A stretch of DNA of 36,471 nt from Bacillota bacterium (GTDB lineage Bacteria > Bacillota > Clostridia > Christensenellales > UBA1242), in NCBI GenBank assembly GCA_009784185.1, contig WRCD01000008.1, positions 1 through 36,471 of the forward strand, read 5' to 3'. Position 1 is the first letter of the stretch. Each line of letters opens with the position of its first letter. Below, piece by piece: positions 29,737-36,471 of this stretch. The translations under genes and the position numbers were made by a program. The notes under the pieces were generated by a model that worked only from the letters and a program-made list of their open reading frames with translations, ran no database searches and was not told the origin of the DNA.

Positions 29737-30267
29737 TTATCGGCTTCTGATGGACGATGGATGCGGCTGACGTGACATTGCGTGTGACGGCTCTGCATGA
29801 CCTAAACTTGCTGTTTTTGTCAGTTCGTCTGCCCTGCCCTGAATTTGTTTAAGATAATTCCATTTCCCGCCAAAGGGACAGTCGTCTCTCACAAAATCTC
29901 TCATACTAGATAGATAGTCCTTTAAAAAGGTTTCCGGCACCCTCGGAACCTCCCAATCAGCTCTGATAGCCATCAATGCTTCAGCTTTTTGGGTCAACGT
30001 CTCCGGAGAATCGTCAAACTTTATGGCGCCATCCGGACCAACTGTTGTTTCAGTTAAATTAAATATCTTTTCCATATCTTCAACACTTGCTTCCAGGCTA
30101 CTCTCGCTGTAGCCGTCTTTTACCATATCGTTGTGGCTTTGTATGATTATCATGCCTTTCATTCCTGTTTTCCATGAATAAAAAGTCGTACCAAACCTAC
30201 CCACACATTCTTTCATCGAAATTTCGCCTGTAAGTATTTTTTTGTCAACCTCGTTTATTTGTGCCAT
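29737..30267 (-). CDS. hypothetical protein under G-tract promoter
   Basis: 176 residues, soluble, no signal peptide. It begins MAQINEVDKKILTGEISMKECVGRFG and has an Arg/His/Pro/Ser-rich end (HAMSRQPHPSSIRSR) that looks disordered. I do not recognise a family. ATG 30267 has GGGAG 7 bases upstream. It lies between a G-tract promoter (30297-30327) and the shared terminator, the same module layout as the lipoprotein gene. Confidence 0.7.
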   Translation of the reverse strand: MAQINEVDKKILTGEISMKECVGRFGTTFYSWKTGMKGMIIIQSHNDMVKDGYSESSLEASVEDMEKIFNLTETTVGPDGAIKFDDSPETLTQKAEALMAIRADWEVPRVPETFLKDYLSSMRDFVRDDCPFGGKWNYLKQIQGRADELTKTASLGHAEPSHAMSRQPHPSSIRSR

Positions 30268-30296
30268 CTCATTTCTCCCTTCACTTTATATCATCC

Positions 30297-30327
30297 ATTA
30301 TAGCCCCCCCCCCTACGCATTTGTCAA
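30297..30327 (-). promoter_or_regulatory. G-tract promoter, copy 3
   Basis: Minus strand: TTGACA (30327-30322), AATGCGTA, ten G, C, then TATAAT (30302-30297); spacer 19 bp, one longer than copy 2 because of one extra G. Confidence 0.75.
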
Positions 30328-30361
30328 TACTAAAGTCAAAACTTTTTCAAAAAGTTTTAAA

Positions 30362-30403
30362 CCACCCCGCCCCTATCGGGGCACCCCTCCACGGAGGGGA
30401 ATT
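30362..30403. repeat. partial palindromic repeat family A (right end)
   Basis: CCACCCCGCCCCTATCGGGG then CACCCCTCCACGGAGGGGAATT. Only the right part of the element is present, upstream of ylbJ. Confidence 0.7.
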
Positions 30404-30432
30404 TTGCGGCGTTACTTCAAATACACTATTCC

Positions 30433-31434
30433 ATGACCGCCACCCGTATCCGCCCAACATACTTAATAGTGTTTTTGCTCATTGCCGCATTTACCGCGGC
30501 TTTAATTGTTTCGCCCGAGATTTATATGAAATCAGTTTCGCAAGGCATTCTGCTTTGGGGTCAGGCCGTGCTGCCGGCGCTGTTTCCGTTTTTCTTTTTT
30601 ACCAAGTTAATGGCCGAACTTGGAGTAATAGATGTACTTGCGCAGCGGCTTAATAAGCTTATGCGCACATTATTTAATGTGCCGGGGATTGTCAGCTATG
30701 TGTTTTGTATGAGCATAATAAGCGGGTATCCGGTTGGCGCAAAGCTGATAGGCGAACTGCACGATAAAGGCGCATTAAGCAAGGGCGCGGTGTACCGGGC
30801 ATTGGCGTTCTGCTCTACTTCCGGTCCGCTGTTTGTAATAGGCACGGTTGGGGTAGCCTTTTTTGCAAGCAAGCTTGCAGGCGTAATAATTCTGGTAGTG
30901 CATATTTTGTCTGCCATAATCAATGGCTTACTATGGCGCAGGCTTGGAGTTAGAAAAGAGCCGGAAGCACAGCTTGCCGCATCTGCCCCGCCGCAGAGCT
31001 TAGGTAAGGCACTGGGAGACAGTATTTACAACTCTGTTATATCAATCTTAATTGTTGGCGGATATGTTGCAATATTCTTTATGATTATAGACATCCTCAA
31101 CAACTGGCATATATTAAGCACCGCAGCAGCCGGCATCGGCTGGGTGCTGGGGCTGTTTGGAATAGACCCCGAGTTAGCCTCCGGCATATCCGGCGGAATA
31201 ATAGAAATTACCCGCGGCACGTTTGACCTGGGTAAAAGCGGAGCCGGGCTAACTGCAATGATTGTTGCGGGCAGCGCAATAATATCATGGGGCGGGCTTA
31301 GCATACATATGCAGGCACTGACTTTCCTAAAAAACTGCCGCTTAAACCTCGGCATTTATTTTGCACAAAAAGTAACCCACGGCATAATTGCCGCGGGCAT
31401 GGCGTTAGCTATGTGCGTGATAATTCCCCTCTAG
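30433..31434 (+). CDS. ylbJ: sporulation-type integral membrane protein YlbJ
   Basis: 333 residues with about eight hydrophobic segments and the nucleoside-recognition/Gate pattern of YlbJ (GILLWGQAVLPALFPFFFFTKLM, SIISGYPVGAKLIGEL, AFCSTSGPLFVIGTVG, GISGGIIEITRG). In B. subtilis YlbJ is made under sigma-E and is needed for sporulation, which suggests a sporulating lineage or ancestor. ATG 30433 has no clear ribosome-binding site. The last codons and stop (ATT CCC CTC TAG) come from the left end of the repeat at 31422, so the native C-terminus was probably altered. Confidence 0.88.
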   Translation: MTATRIRPTYLIVFLLIAAFTAALIVSPEIYMKSVSQGILLWGQAVLPALFPFFFFTKLMAELGVIDVLAQRLNKLMRTLFNVPGIVSYVFCMSIISGYPVGAKLIGELHDKGALSKGAVYRALAFCSTSGPLFVIGTVGVAFFASKLAGVIILVVHILSAIINGLLWRRLGVRKEPEAQLAASAPPQSLGKALGDSIYNSVISILIVGGYVAIFFMIIDILNNWHILSTAAAGIGWVLGLFGIDPELASGISGGIIEITRGTFDLGKSGAGLTAMIVAGSAIISWGGLSIHMQALTFLKNCRLNLGIYFAQKVTHGIIAAGMALAMCVIIPL

Positions 31435-31550
31435 AGAGGGGTGCCACGCAGTGGCGGGGTGTGGTTAACCAAAGCTTTTGCGCTTGGCTGACGCCAAGCG
31501 ACTACCCCGTCAGGCTGCGCCTGCCACCCCTTCGCGAGCAAAGGGGAATT
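31422..31550. repeat. full-length palindromic repeat family A
   Basis: AATTCCCCTCTAGAGAGGGG, GTGCCACGCAGTGGCGGGGTGTGG, a central GCTTTTGCGCTTGGCTGACGCC-type palindrome, and the right end CAAAGGGGAATT. It overlaps the ylbJ stop and ends one base from the stop of the next gene. Confidence 0.88.
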
Positions 31551-31551
31551 T

Positions 31552-32400
31552 TTACTCCTCAGGCAGGAATGAATAAAACTCCGATACACGCTCCTGCAGT
31601 TTCTGGTTAAGCCTTTTTGCTCCGCGGGTCTTGCTCAGCAAAAAGTTAAGGCTTATAAGCAGCGCGTTTATCAACTTAAAGTTTTGAAGCGCACAGGCTT
31701 CCTCAAGAGCTTCAATAGTTATAATAATCTCGTCTCTGCGGTCCTGCTTAACGCTCATGCCGTTAACTTCCTCAGCTATATCATCTAGTATAGTACACAG
31801 GTCATAGAAAAATGTCTGAACGTAATCCAGTTCGTCCTCACCGCACTCTTCCCCGCAATCACACTCAGTGCAATTGCAATCTTCACAATCACATAGTTCT
31901 TCTTCAGAAGTTTCTTCTTCATTATCTTCAAACATAATCTGCTCCCTAACCACCTTTTCCTGTTTGTTTGGTTCAAACCCGGCTGCCGCACAAAGTTCGT
32001 CTCTAAAAGGCACAATAACCGCAGTTACAAACTTATCAAAGCACTCGCTTGCGCCGGCATCATTACTGCCGAAATATTCAAACAGAAACTGGTGCAAATC
32101 TATTCTTTTAGAATCAAACTCGTTTAACAGGCAAAACCCGAGGGCAATTACTTTCTCCCGTTCAAACGGCATCCTGAAGCCAATTGTTTTTAACTGGTTT
32201 TTAACCTGAGCCTTACTTAATTCAGATTCAAAGCTGAACCCGTTTATACAATCCGAAACAATATCAATTAAAGTCTGACTGGCAGATACCGCCCGCAAAA
32301 TTTTGCCCAGCCTTGCATCCGCCAAAATAAACTTAGCCCCGCCAAGGTTGCTGCACGCTTCGTAAAACTCTGATATGCGCTGTTGTTCCTGTTCGCTCAT
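31552..32400 (-). CDS. hypothetical protein with acidic Cys-rich cluster
   Basis: 282 residues, mostly helical and acidic, no signal peptide. Residues ~188-206 form a compact cluster, CDCEDCNCTECDCGEEC, with seven Cys among Asp/Glu, a plausible metal-binding loop inserted between two helical regions. The flanks (MSEQEQQRISEFYEACSNLGGAKFILAD; TFFYDLCTILDDIAEEVNGM) match no family I know. ATG 32400 is followed upstream by a family A repeat. It is a single-gene unit convergent with ylbJ. Confidence 0.7.
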   Translation of the reverse strand: MSEQEQQRISEFYEACSNLGGAKFILADARLGKILRAVSASQTLIDIVSDCINGFSFESELSKAQVKNQLKTIGFRMPFEREKVIALGFCLLNEFDSKRIDLHQFLFEYFGSNDAGASECFDKFVTAVIVPFRDELCAAAGFEPNKQEKVVREQIMFEDNEEETSEEELCDCEDCNCTECDCGEECGEDELDYVQTFFYDLCTILDDIAEEVNGMSVKQDRRDEIIITIEALEEACALQNFKLINALLISLNFLLSKTRGAKRLNQKLQERVSEFYSFLPEE

Positions 32401-32416
32401 TTGCTTCTCCTATAGT

Positions 32417-32567
32417 AATTCCCCTCTAAGCTAGAGGGGTGGCACGGAGTGCCGGGGTGTATGATTGCAATCCTCAGTCACCCTTCGGGTGCCAGCTCCT
32501 TTCATAAAGGAGCCTTGTCATACACCTCCCCCGCTTCGCGGGTACTCCTCTATCTTAGAGGAGAATT
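32417..32567. repeat. longest palindromic repeat family A copy, with nested hairpin
   Basis: 151 bp. Ends are AATTCCCCTCTAAGCTAGAGGGG and CTCTATCTTAGAGGAGAATT. The middle carries a second palindromic unit, CAGCTCCTTTCATAAAGGAGC, flanked by GTATGA/TCATAC, apparently one repeat inserted in another. The rest of the 369-bp gap holds the promoter at 32655. Confidence 0.85.
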
Positions 32568-32654
32568 TTGAGAGTCCAATTGCAAAATTCATTATAGCAT
32601 AACAAACGGCCATAATAAAGCAAAAAGCGCTAAAAAAAGATAATACTATTTTCC

Positions 32655-32683
32655 TTGCGCAACTGGCTAAACTGTGCTATAAT
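32655..32683 (+). promoter_or_regulatory. promoter of the DUF4364 gene
   Basis: TTGCGC (32655-32660), 17-bp spacer, TATAAT (32678-32683). The leader then has a direct repeat GGAGCGTAAGCGAC (~32700 and ~32754), the second copy of which contains the ribosome-binding site. Confidence 0.7.
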
Positions 32684-32768
32684 ACCCGCAACACATTCCG
32701 GAGCGTAAGCGACCCGTCAATGTTAAGTATTCAGTGTTAAGTATTAAGTGAAAGGAGCGTAAGCGACG

Positions 32769-33311
32769 TTGGAAACAGATTTTGTAGCAGACAATATGGT
32801 TAACAAACTGATTTTGTTGTTTGTCTTAGAAAAGATGGAAATTCCGCTGACCGAAAACTCGCTCTTAGACATCTGCACCAGCCGGAACACCTGGCTCGGA
32901 TACATGGACTGCAAAGAAATACTTTTCCAGCTGATAGAAGCAAAGTTTGTATATACTCCAAGCGAAACCCCCAAAACACAAAGCAGATACAACCTGACAT
33001 ATGAAGGGCGCAATTGCTTATCTATGTTTTTCCAGCGGATACCACTATCCCTGCGCGAAAACATAACGGCCTTCTGCAAGCAGAACCGCACATACTTTAA
33101 ACGCAGCCAGGAATACACCGCAGAATATCATAAAAACACCGACGGCTCATATACGGTTGTGTTCAGAATAAACGAGCCGTTAATCCCGGATGCGCTCTTA
33201 GAGATTAAAATAAAAACCAGTACCCGCACCAGCGCAATTGAGGCCTGCAAAAAATGGAAGGATTCCGCGCCGAATACATATGAGCACCTGTTTGAAAATC
33301 TACTGACCTAA
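32769..33311 (+). CDS. DUF4364 family protein, winged-helix-like
   Basis: 180 residues. NKLILLFVLEKMEIPLTENSLLDICTSRNTWLGYMDCKEILFQLIEAKFV followed by YNLTYEGRNCLSMF is the DUF4364 pattern common in Clostridia, with a PadR/MarR-like winged-helix N-terminus. Its role is probably regulatory but not established. The start is TTG 32769 with AAAGGAG 11 bases upstream (long spacing); ATG 32796 has no ribosome-binding site. Confidence 0.85.
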   Translation: METDFVADNMVNKLILLFVLEKMEIPLTENSLLDICTSRNTWLGYMDCKEILFQLIEAKFVYTPSETPKTQSRYNLTYEGRNCLSMFFQRIPLSLRENITAFCKQNRTYFKRSQEYTAEYHKNTDGSYTVVFRINEPLIPDALLEIKIKTSTRTSAIEACKKWKDSAPNTYEHLFENLLT

Positions 33312-33317
33312 ATTAAA

Positions 33318-33443
33318 AATTCCCCTTCTCCGAAGGGGTGGATGCCGAAGGCAGACGGGGTAGCCGCCGAAGGCGCAAAACCAATCTCGCTTTATCACAT
33401 ACCCCGCCACTCCGTGGCACCCACAATATCCTAAAGGGGAATT
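33318..33443. repeat. full-length palindromic repeat family A
   Basis: AATTCCCCTTCTCCGAAGGGG, GATGCCGAAGGCAGACGGGGTAGCCG, CGCAAAA, then right part CCCCGCCACTCCGTGGCACCC and AAAGGGGAATT. It combines the left-half type with a right half. Confidence 0.85.
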
Positions 33444-33464
33444 ATAAAAAGGAGTTATCATTCA

Positions 33465-33758
33465 ATGGACGCATATCGTACAAAAAGCACTTGTGCAAGG
33501 CAGATAATTTACTCGGTAGACGAAAACAACTGCCTGACCGACCTTAAGTTTTTGGGCGGCTGCCCCGGCGGCTTGCAGGCTATTGCTAAAATGGTTATCG
33601 GCAAGCCGATTGATGAAATAATAGAAATATGCAAGGGTATCCGTTGCAAAAACGATACCAGCTGCCCCGACCAATTGGCAGCGGCACTGGAAGATTACAA
33701 AAAAGCAAAAGCCGACGAAGCAGCAGGGATTGTAACCAGCGTAAAGTATAAAGTGTAA
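33465..33758 (+). CDS. TSCPD-domain protein (TIGR03905 type)
   Basis: 97 residues. CLTDLKFLGGCPGGLQAIAKMVIGKPIDEIIEICKGIRCKNDTSCPDQLAAAL contains the TSCPD motif and the two other conserved Cys. The domain is also found at the C-terminus of some ribonucleotide reductases; the stand-alone form has no established function. A ribosome-binding site (AAGGAG) and a terminator at 33761 make it a single-gene unit. Confidence 0.9.
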   Translation: MDAYRTKSTCARQIIYSVDENNCLTDLKFLGGCPGGLQAIAKMVIGKPIDEIIEICKGIRCKNDTSCPDQLAAALEDYKKAKADEAAGIVTSVKYKV

Positions 33759-33760
33759 AT

Positions 33761-33792
33761 AAAAAAGCATTGCGGCCAGCAATGCTTTTTTT
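33761..33792 (+). terminator. terminator of the TSCPD gene
   Basis: AAAAAAGCATTGC-GGCCA-GCAATGCTTTTTTT, strong on both strands. Confidence 0.9.
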
Positions 33793-33842
33793 GGCTACCC
33801 CGTCAGCCTGACGGCTGCCACCCCTTCGAAAAAGGGGAATTT
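33793..33842. repeat. partial palindromic repeat family A (right half)
   Basis: GGCTACCCCGTCAGCCTGACGGCTGCCACCCCTTCG...AAAGGGGAATT, fitted between the terminator and the glyS stop codon. Confidence 0.8.
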
Positions 33843-33845
33843 CCA

Positions 33846-35222
33846 CTATTCCAACTTGCCTTTAATAAACGCAACTACTTCGTCTACGGTCATGCTTTGT
33901 TGCTGCATGGTGTCGCGGTCACGGAGAGTTACAATACCGTTTTCTAATGTGGTAAAGTCAACGGTTATGCAATACGGCGTACCAATTTCGTCCTGCCTGC
34001 GGTAGCGCTTGCCAATGCTGCCCGCTTCGTCGTAGGCGCAATAAAAATGCTTGTTAAGAGTATTAAATACTTCCATTGCCTTTTCGCCAAGGTTTTTCTG
34101 CAGCGGGAACACCGCCGCTTTATATGCCGCCAGTTTCGGGTGCAGTTTCAGCACGGTTCTGGTATCGCCGTCTTCCAGCTTCTCCTCGTTGTATGCCTCG
34201 CATAGCACCGCAAGCATGAGTCTGTCCGCACCAATGCTGTACTCCACTACCCACGGAATGTATTTTTCGCCTGATACGGGGTCAAGATATAGCATGCCCT
34301 TACCGCTATATTCCTGATGACGGCTTAAGTCATAGTTGGTGCGGTTATGAATACCGTTAAGTTCGCTCCAGCCCATTGGGAACTTGTAGTTTATATCACA
34401 CGCCGCCTTTGCATAATGACTTAGTTTGTCGTGCGGTTTGAACTTAAGGTTCTCCGCCTTAAAGCCAAGGCTTAATAAAAAGTCCCAGGCCTTGGTTTTA
34501 TACTCTTCGTAAAACGCCTCATCCTGACCTTCTTTGCAAAACAGCTGATGCTCCATCTGCTCAAACTCAATTGTACGGAAAATAAAGTTGCCCGGCGTTA
34601 CCTCGTTGCGGAACGCTTTACCGATTTGCGCAATACCAAACGGAACTTTTGCCCGCATGGTGCGCTGAATGTTTATAAAGTTTACAAACTCGCCTTGGGC
34701 GGTTTCGGGACGCAGGTAAATCTTGCTCTGTCCGCCCTCGGTTACGCCGCGGCTGGTTTCAAACATAAGGTTAAACTGGCGGATATCCGTAAAGTTGCTG
34801 TTGCCGCACTTAGGGCATTTAATTTTGTTGTCGGTTAAGTATTTGTTCAGTTCATCGTCGCTCATACTGTCGGTGTTTACCGGTTTGCCCGTTTTTGTGG
34901 CATGAGCCTCAATAAGGTTGTCGGCTCTGTGCCTGGTTTTGCAGTCTTTGCAATCTATTTTGGGGTCGGAAAAACCAGCCACATGGCCGCTTGCCTCCCA
35001 AACTCTTGGGTTCATTAAAATTGCCGCATCCACGCCAAATGTGTTGGGGCTGTTGTAAACAAACCGCTTCCACCACTCACGCTTAATGTTGCTTTTAATT
35101 TCGTGGCCGATTGGGCCATAGTCCCACGTGTTGCCAAGGCCGCCGTATATTTCGCTGCCCGCAAAAATAATACCGCGCTGGTTACACATATTTACAATTT
35201 TTTCCAAAGTCAGGTTTTCCAT
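33846..35222 (-). CDS. glyS: glycyl-tRNA synthetase, dimeric GlyQS type
   Basis: 458 residues, the normal length for the class II alpha2 enzyme. Features: NLTLEKIVNMCNQRGIIFAGSEIYGGLGNTWDYGPIG, the Zn-type CKDC...CPKC pair, LMFETSRGVTEG, YLRPETAQGEFVNF, FGIAQIGKAFRNEVTPGNFIFRTIEFEQMEHQLF, and motif 3 WVVEYSIGADRLMLAVL. ATG 35222 has GGAGGAG upstream; the longer frame from 35279 lies in the T-box leader. It is controlled by the T-box at 35246-35383. Confidence 0.97.
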   Translation of the reverse strand: MENLTLEKIVNMCNQRGIIFAGSEIYGGLGNTWDYGPIGHEIKSNIKREWWKRFVYNSPNTFGVDAAILMNPRVWEASGHVAGFSDPKIDCKDCKTRHRADNLIEAHATKTGKPVNTDSMSDDELNKYLTDNKIKCPKCGNSNFTDIRQFNLMFETSRGVTEGGQSKIYLRPETAQGEFVNFINIQRTMRAKVPFGIAQIGKAFRNEVTPGNFIFRTIEFEQMEHQLFCKEGQDEAFYEEYKTKAWDFLLSLGFKAENLKFKPHDKLSHYAKAACDINYKFPMGWSELNGIHNRTNYDLSRHQEYSGKGMLYLDPVSGEKYIPWVVEYSIGADRLMLAVLCEAYNEEKLEDGDTRTVLKLHPKLAAYKAAVFPLQKNLGEKAMEVFNTLNKHFYCAYDEAGSIGKRYRRQDEIGTPYCITVDFTTLENGIVTLRDRDTMQQQSMTVDEVVAFIKGKLE

Positions 35223-35245
35223 AAAACTCCTCCATTTTAAGCAAC

Positions 35246-35383
35246 AAAAAATCCCTACACAAACAATTTCTTGCTGCATAGGGACGATTCAATCTAAACC
35301 GCGGTTCCACCCTAATTCTCGTTTTAAGAGCATCTTTATTTAATTCAATCCTAACGGTTTGCCAGACCACTCAAACAGATTAC
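35246..35383 (-). promoter_or_regulatory. T-box riboswitch upstream of glyS
   Basis: The T-box sequence AGGGTGGAACCGCGG (35313-35299) is exact. It is followed by the terminator TCCCTA...TAGGGATTTTTT (35284-35246). Uncharged tRNA-Gly should stabilise the antiterminator. From the predicted start (35383) to the T-box there are only ~70 bases for Stem I, linker and Stem III. A GGC triplet in CTGGCAAACC is the likeliest Gly specifier. Stem I is clearly reduced compared with the standard form. Confidence 0.88.
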
Positions 35384-35389
35384 GGAAGC

Positions 35390-35418
35390 ATTATATATTA
35401 AATGTGAGGTAAAGTCAA
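35390..35418 (-). promoter_or_regulatory. glyS promoter
   Basis: On the minus strand TTGACT (35418-35413), 17-bp spacer, TATAAT (35395-35390). Confidence 0.85.
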
Positions 35419-35433
35419 GTGGAATTTGCCAAT

Positions 35434-36336
35434 TTACTTAGGTGTCATTGAGTCTGATTTGCCGCCGCCTTTAAGCCCCGGGTTATCTTCAAACAATCTC
35501 GCTTCGTATCTCTTGTATGCTGCCTCAGAGCCGGCAGTTTGCGCAACCTCACGGGTAAACTTAAAAATTTCTGCAACCCTGCCTCTTGTAAGACTCTCAT
35601 TTTCTTTAAGCTCCGCTTCAATTGCTTTTGCCTGTTCAACATCCTCGGCATATTTCCCTTCCCTTATTGCCCAGTGCTTAAATGTCCCGCCGCTTGCCTG
35701 AGGATAAAGGTCGCTTTTTTCGCCTTTCTGAAGTTTCTTATTTCTAAGCAATGAAGCATGAAGTGAATATGCGTCTTTAAAGACCGCATCTATCGATTCG
35801 CCCGAGAAAAAGTCCAGTTGGTCTTTTTCTGCGCTTTCATACAACGCCGGAAGCCAGTTGAATTCGTAACTCTGAGTGCCGCCCTTTCCAGGACCCTCTT
35901 GACGGTTCTGATACATAACCCAAACCGCAAGGTCATTTATATTCACCATTTTTTCGGGGTCCTTAAGCGGAGCACTGTCCAGCAATGCGTTGGTCTTGGC
36001 TTTATCAATACAAAAGTTTCTCCATTTTACTCTAACCCGCTCAAACTTGTGAAGCATTTCAGAATCCATGTAATCGGAAATCCATGGGTCGATAAACTTT
36101 ATTGCGCCTGCTTCGTCAACTTCAGCAAAAGTATCCGCCTCGCCAAAATCTAACTTAACCGCAATTTTCATTTCTTCCGGCAGGTCTATGTCCTTGTTTG
36201 CGGGCATATACTTGTCTTCGTAAGAATCATATTTTACATCTCTAAGCACATATCTTGGCTCAATCAAGTTGGCTGCAAAGAACTTAAAGATTTCGCCCGT
36301 TCTGATTTTATATATGGTAGTTTTGTTTCTGTTCAT
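35434..36336 (-). CDS. hypothetical protein under G-tract promoter
   Basis: 300 residues, soluble, no signal peptide. It begins MNRNKTTIYKIRTGEIFKFFAANLIEPRYVLRDVKYD. The C-terminal third is helical and charged (AKAIEAELKENESLTRGRVAEIFKFTREVAQ), and the end is GGGKSDSMTPK. I do not recognise a family. ATG 36336 has GGAG 7 bases upstream. A TATAAT at 36362-36357 is preceded by a run of ~20 G, as in the other G-tract promoters. No terminator is visible before the glyS promoter. Confidence 0.7.
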   Translation of the reverse strand: MNRNKTTIYKIRTGEIFKFFAANLIEPRYVLRDVKYDSYEDKYMPANKDIDLPEEMKIAVKLDFGEADTFAEVDEAGAIKFIDPWISDYMDSEMLHKFERVRVKWRNFCIDKAKTNALLDSAPLKDPEKMVNINDLAVWVMYQNRQEGPGKGGTQSYEFNWLPALYESAEKDQLDFFSGESIDAVFKDAYSLHASLLRNKKLQKGEKSDLYPQASGGTFKHWAIREGKYAEDVEQAKAIEAELKENESLTRGRVAEIFKFTREVAQTAGSEAAYKRYEARLFEDNPGLKGGGKSDSMTPK

Positions 36337-36356
36337 GATATTTCTCCTTCTATGCC

Positions 36357-36382
36357 ATTATACCCCCCCCCCCCCCCCCCCC
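36357..36382 (-). promoter_or_regulatory. G-tract promoter, copy 4 (truncated by contig end)
   Basis: Minus strand: about 20 G (36382-36363) directly before TATAATGG (36362-36355), with a ~20-base leader to the ATG. The -35 box is not visible because sequence quality collapses beyond the tract, and the G count is unreliable. Confidence 0.6.
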
Positions 36383-36471
36383 TTTCTAAAAGGAAAAAAA
36401 AAAAAAAACAAAAAAATTTTTTTTTTTTTCCCCCCCCCTCCCCAAAAAAAAAATCCCCGGGGAAAAATTTA
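36383..36471. other. low-complexity contig end
   Basis: Runs of A, T and C without structure, starting right after the C homopolymer. This looks like assembly or sequencing breakdown rather than real genome. Confidence 0.8.

Noticed and set aside
30261..30653. Plus-strand open frame overlapping the G-tract promoter and ylbJ
   Set aside because: No ribosome-binding site, composition unlike protein, and it overlaps ylbJ in another frame.
18388..33842. CRISPR-like regularly spaced repeats
   Set aside because: The family A repeats are irregularly spaced, palindromic, of variable length and separated by genes; no cas genes are seen.

Overview
The window looks like a contig from an uncultured low-to-mid GC Firmicute, most likely of the class Clostridia. 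The backbone keeps the Firmicutes order ylbJ / ylbM (tmcAL) / rpmF-plsX-rnc-smc-ftsY / ylxM-ffh-rpsP-khpA-rimM-trmD / ylqF-yraN. It also carries a T-box glycyl-tRNA synthetase, a DUF4364 protein and a TSCPD-domain protein. ylbJ hints at a spore-forming ancestry. No rRNA, tRNA or CRISPR array was seen. The last ~90 bases are low-complexity assembly debris.

Layout, left to right. 1-2001: yraN, a DUF3788 protein and ylqF, all on the minus strand. 1979-14994: an A/T-rich foreign stretch that I read as two integrative elements inserted in tandem into the 5' end of ylqF. Element 1 (~2.5 kb) carries a compact alanyl-tRNA synthetase behind what looks like a leader-peptide attenuator. Element 2 (~10.5 kb) carries a tyrosine integrase, a trypsin-like protease and a minus-strand DNA-modification/defence operon: small protein, GHKL ATPase, unknown protein, DUF6339-like protein, C5 cytosine methyltransferase, Vsr nuclease, and a PD-(D/E)XK-DUF2075 helicase. 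15006-26452: translation, SRP, cell-division and lipid housekeeping genes on the minus strand. 26728-31434: tmcAL and ylbJ on the plus strand, flanking three minus-strand accessory genes that end in the same terminator hairpin. 31552-36471: a Cys-rich hypothetical, DUF4364, a TSCPD protein, T-box glyS and a final hypothetical.

Four signals stand out. (i) The ylqF start region occurs three times: a stub overlapping trmD, a decoy at the junction of the two elements, and the working gene. This suggests the elements target ylqF codons for INWFPG and supply a replacement ribosome-binding site, start codon and first codons. (ii) The alaS leader encodes a 25-residue peptide with four consecutive Ala codons, followed by a terminator and a matching antiterminator; Firmicutes usually use a T-box for this. 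(iii) Four minus-strand promoters have a G homopolymer (9, 10, 11 and ~20 G) directly upstream of the -10 box, in three of them visibly inside the spacer, which suggests phase-variable transcription. (iv) A family of composite palindromic repeats (TIR AATTCCCC.../...GGGGAATT) sits between backbone genes, is absent from the two elements, and has invaded the ylqF coding sequence in frame.

All functional statements rest on motifs read by eye and on gene order. No alignment, structure prediction or database search was run.
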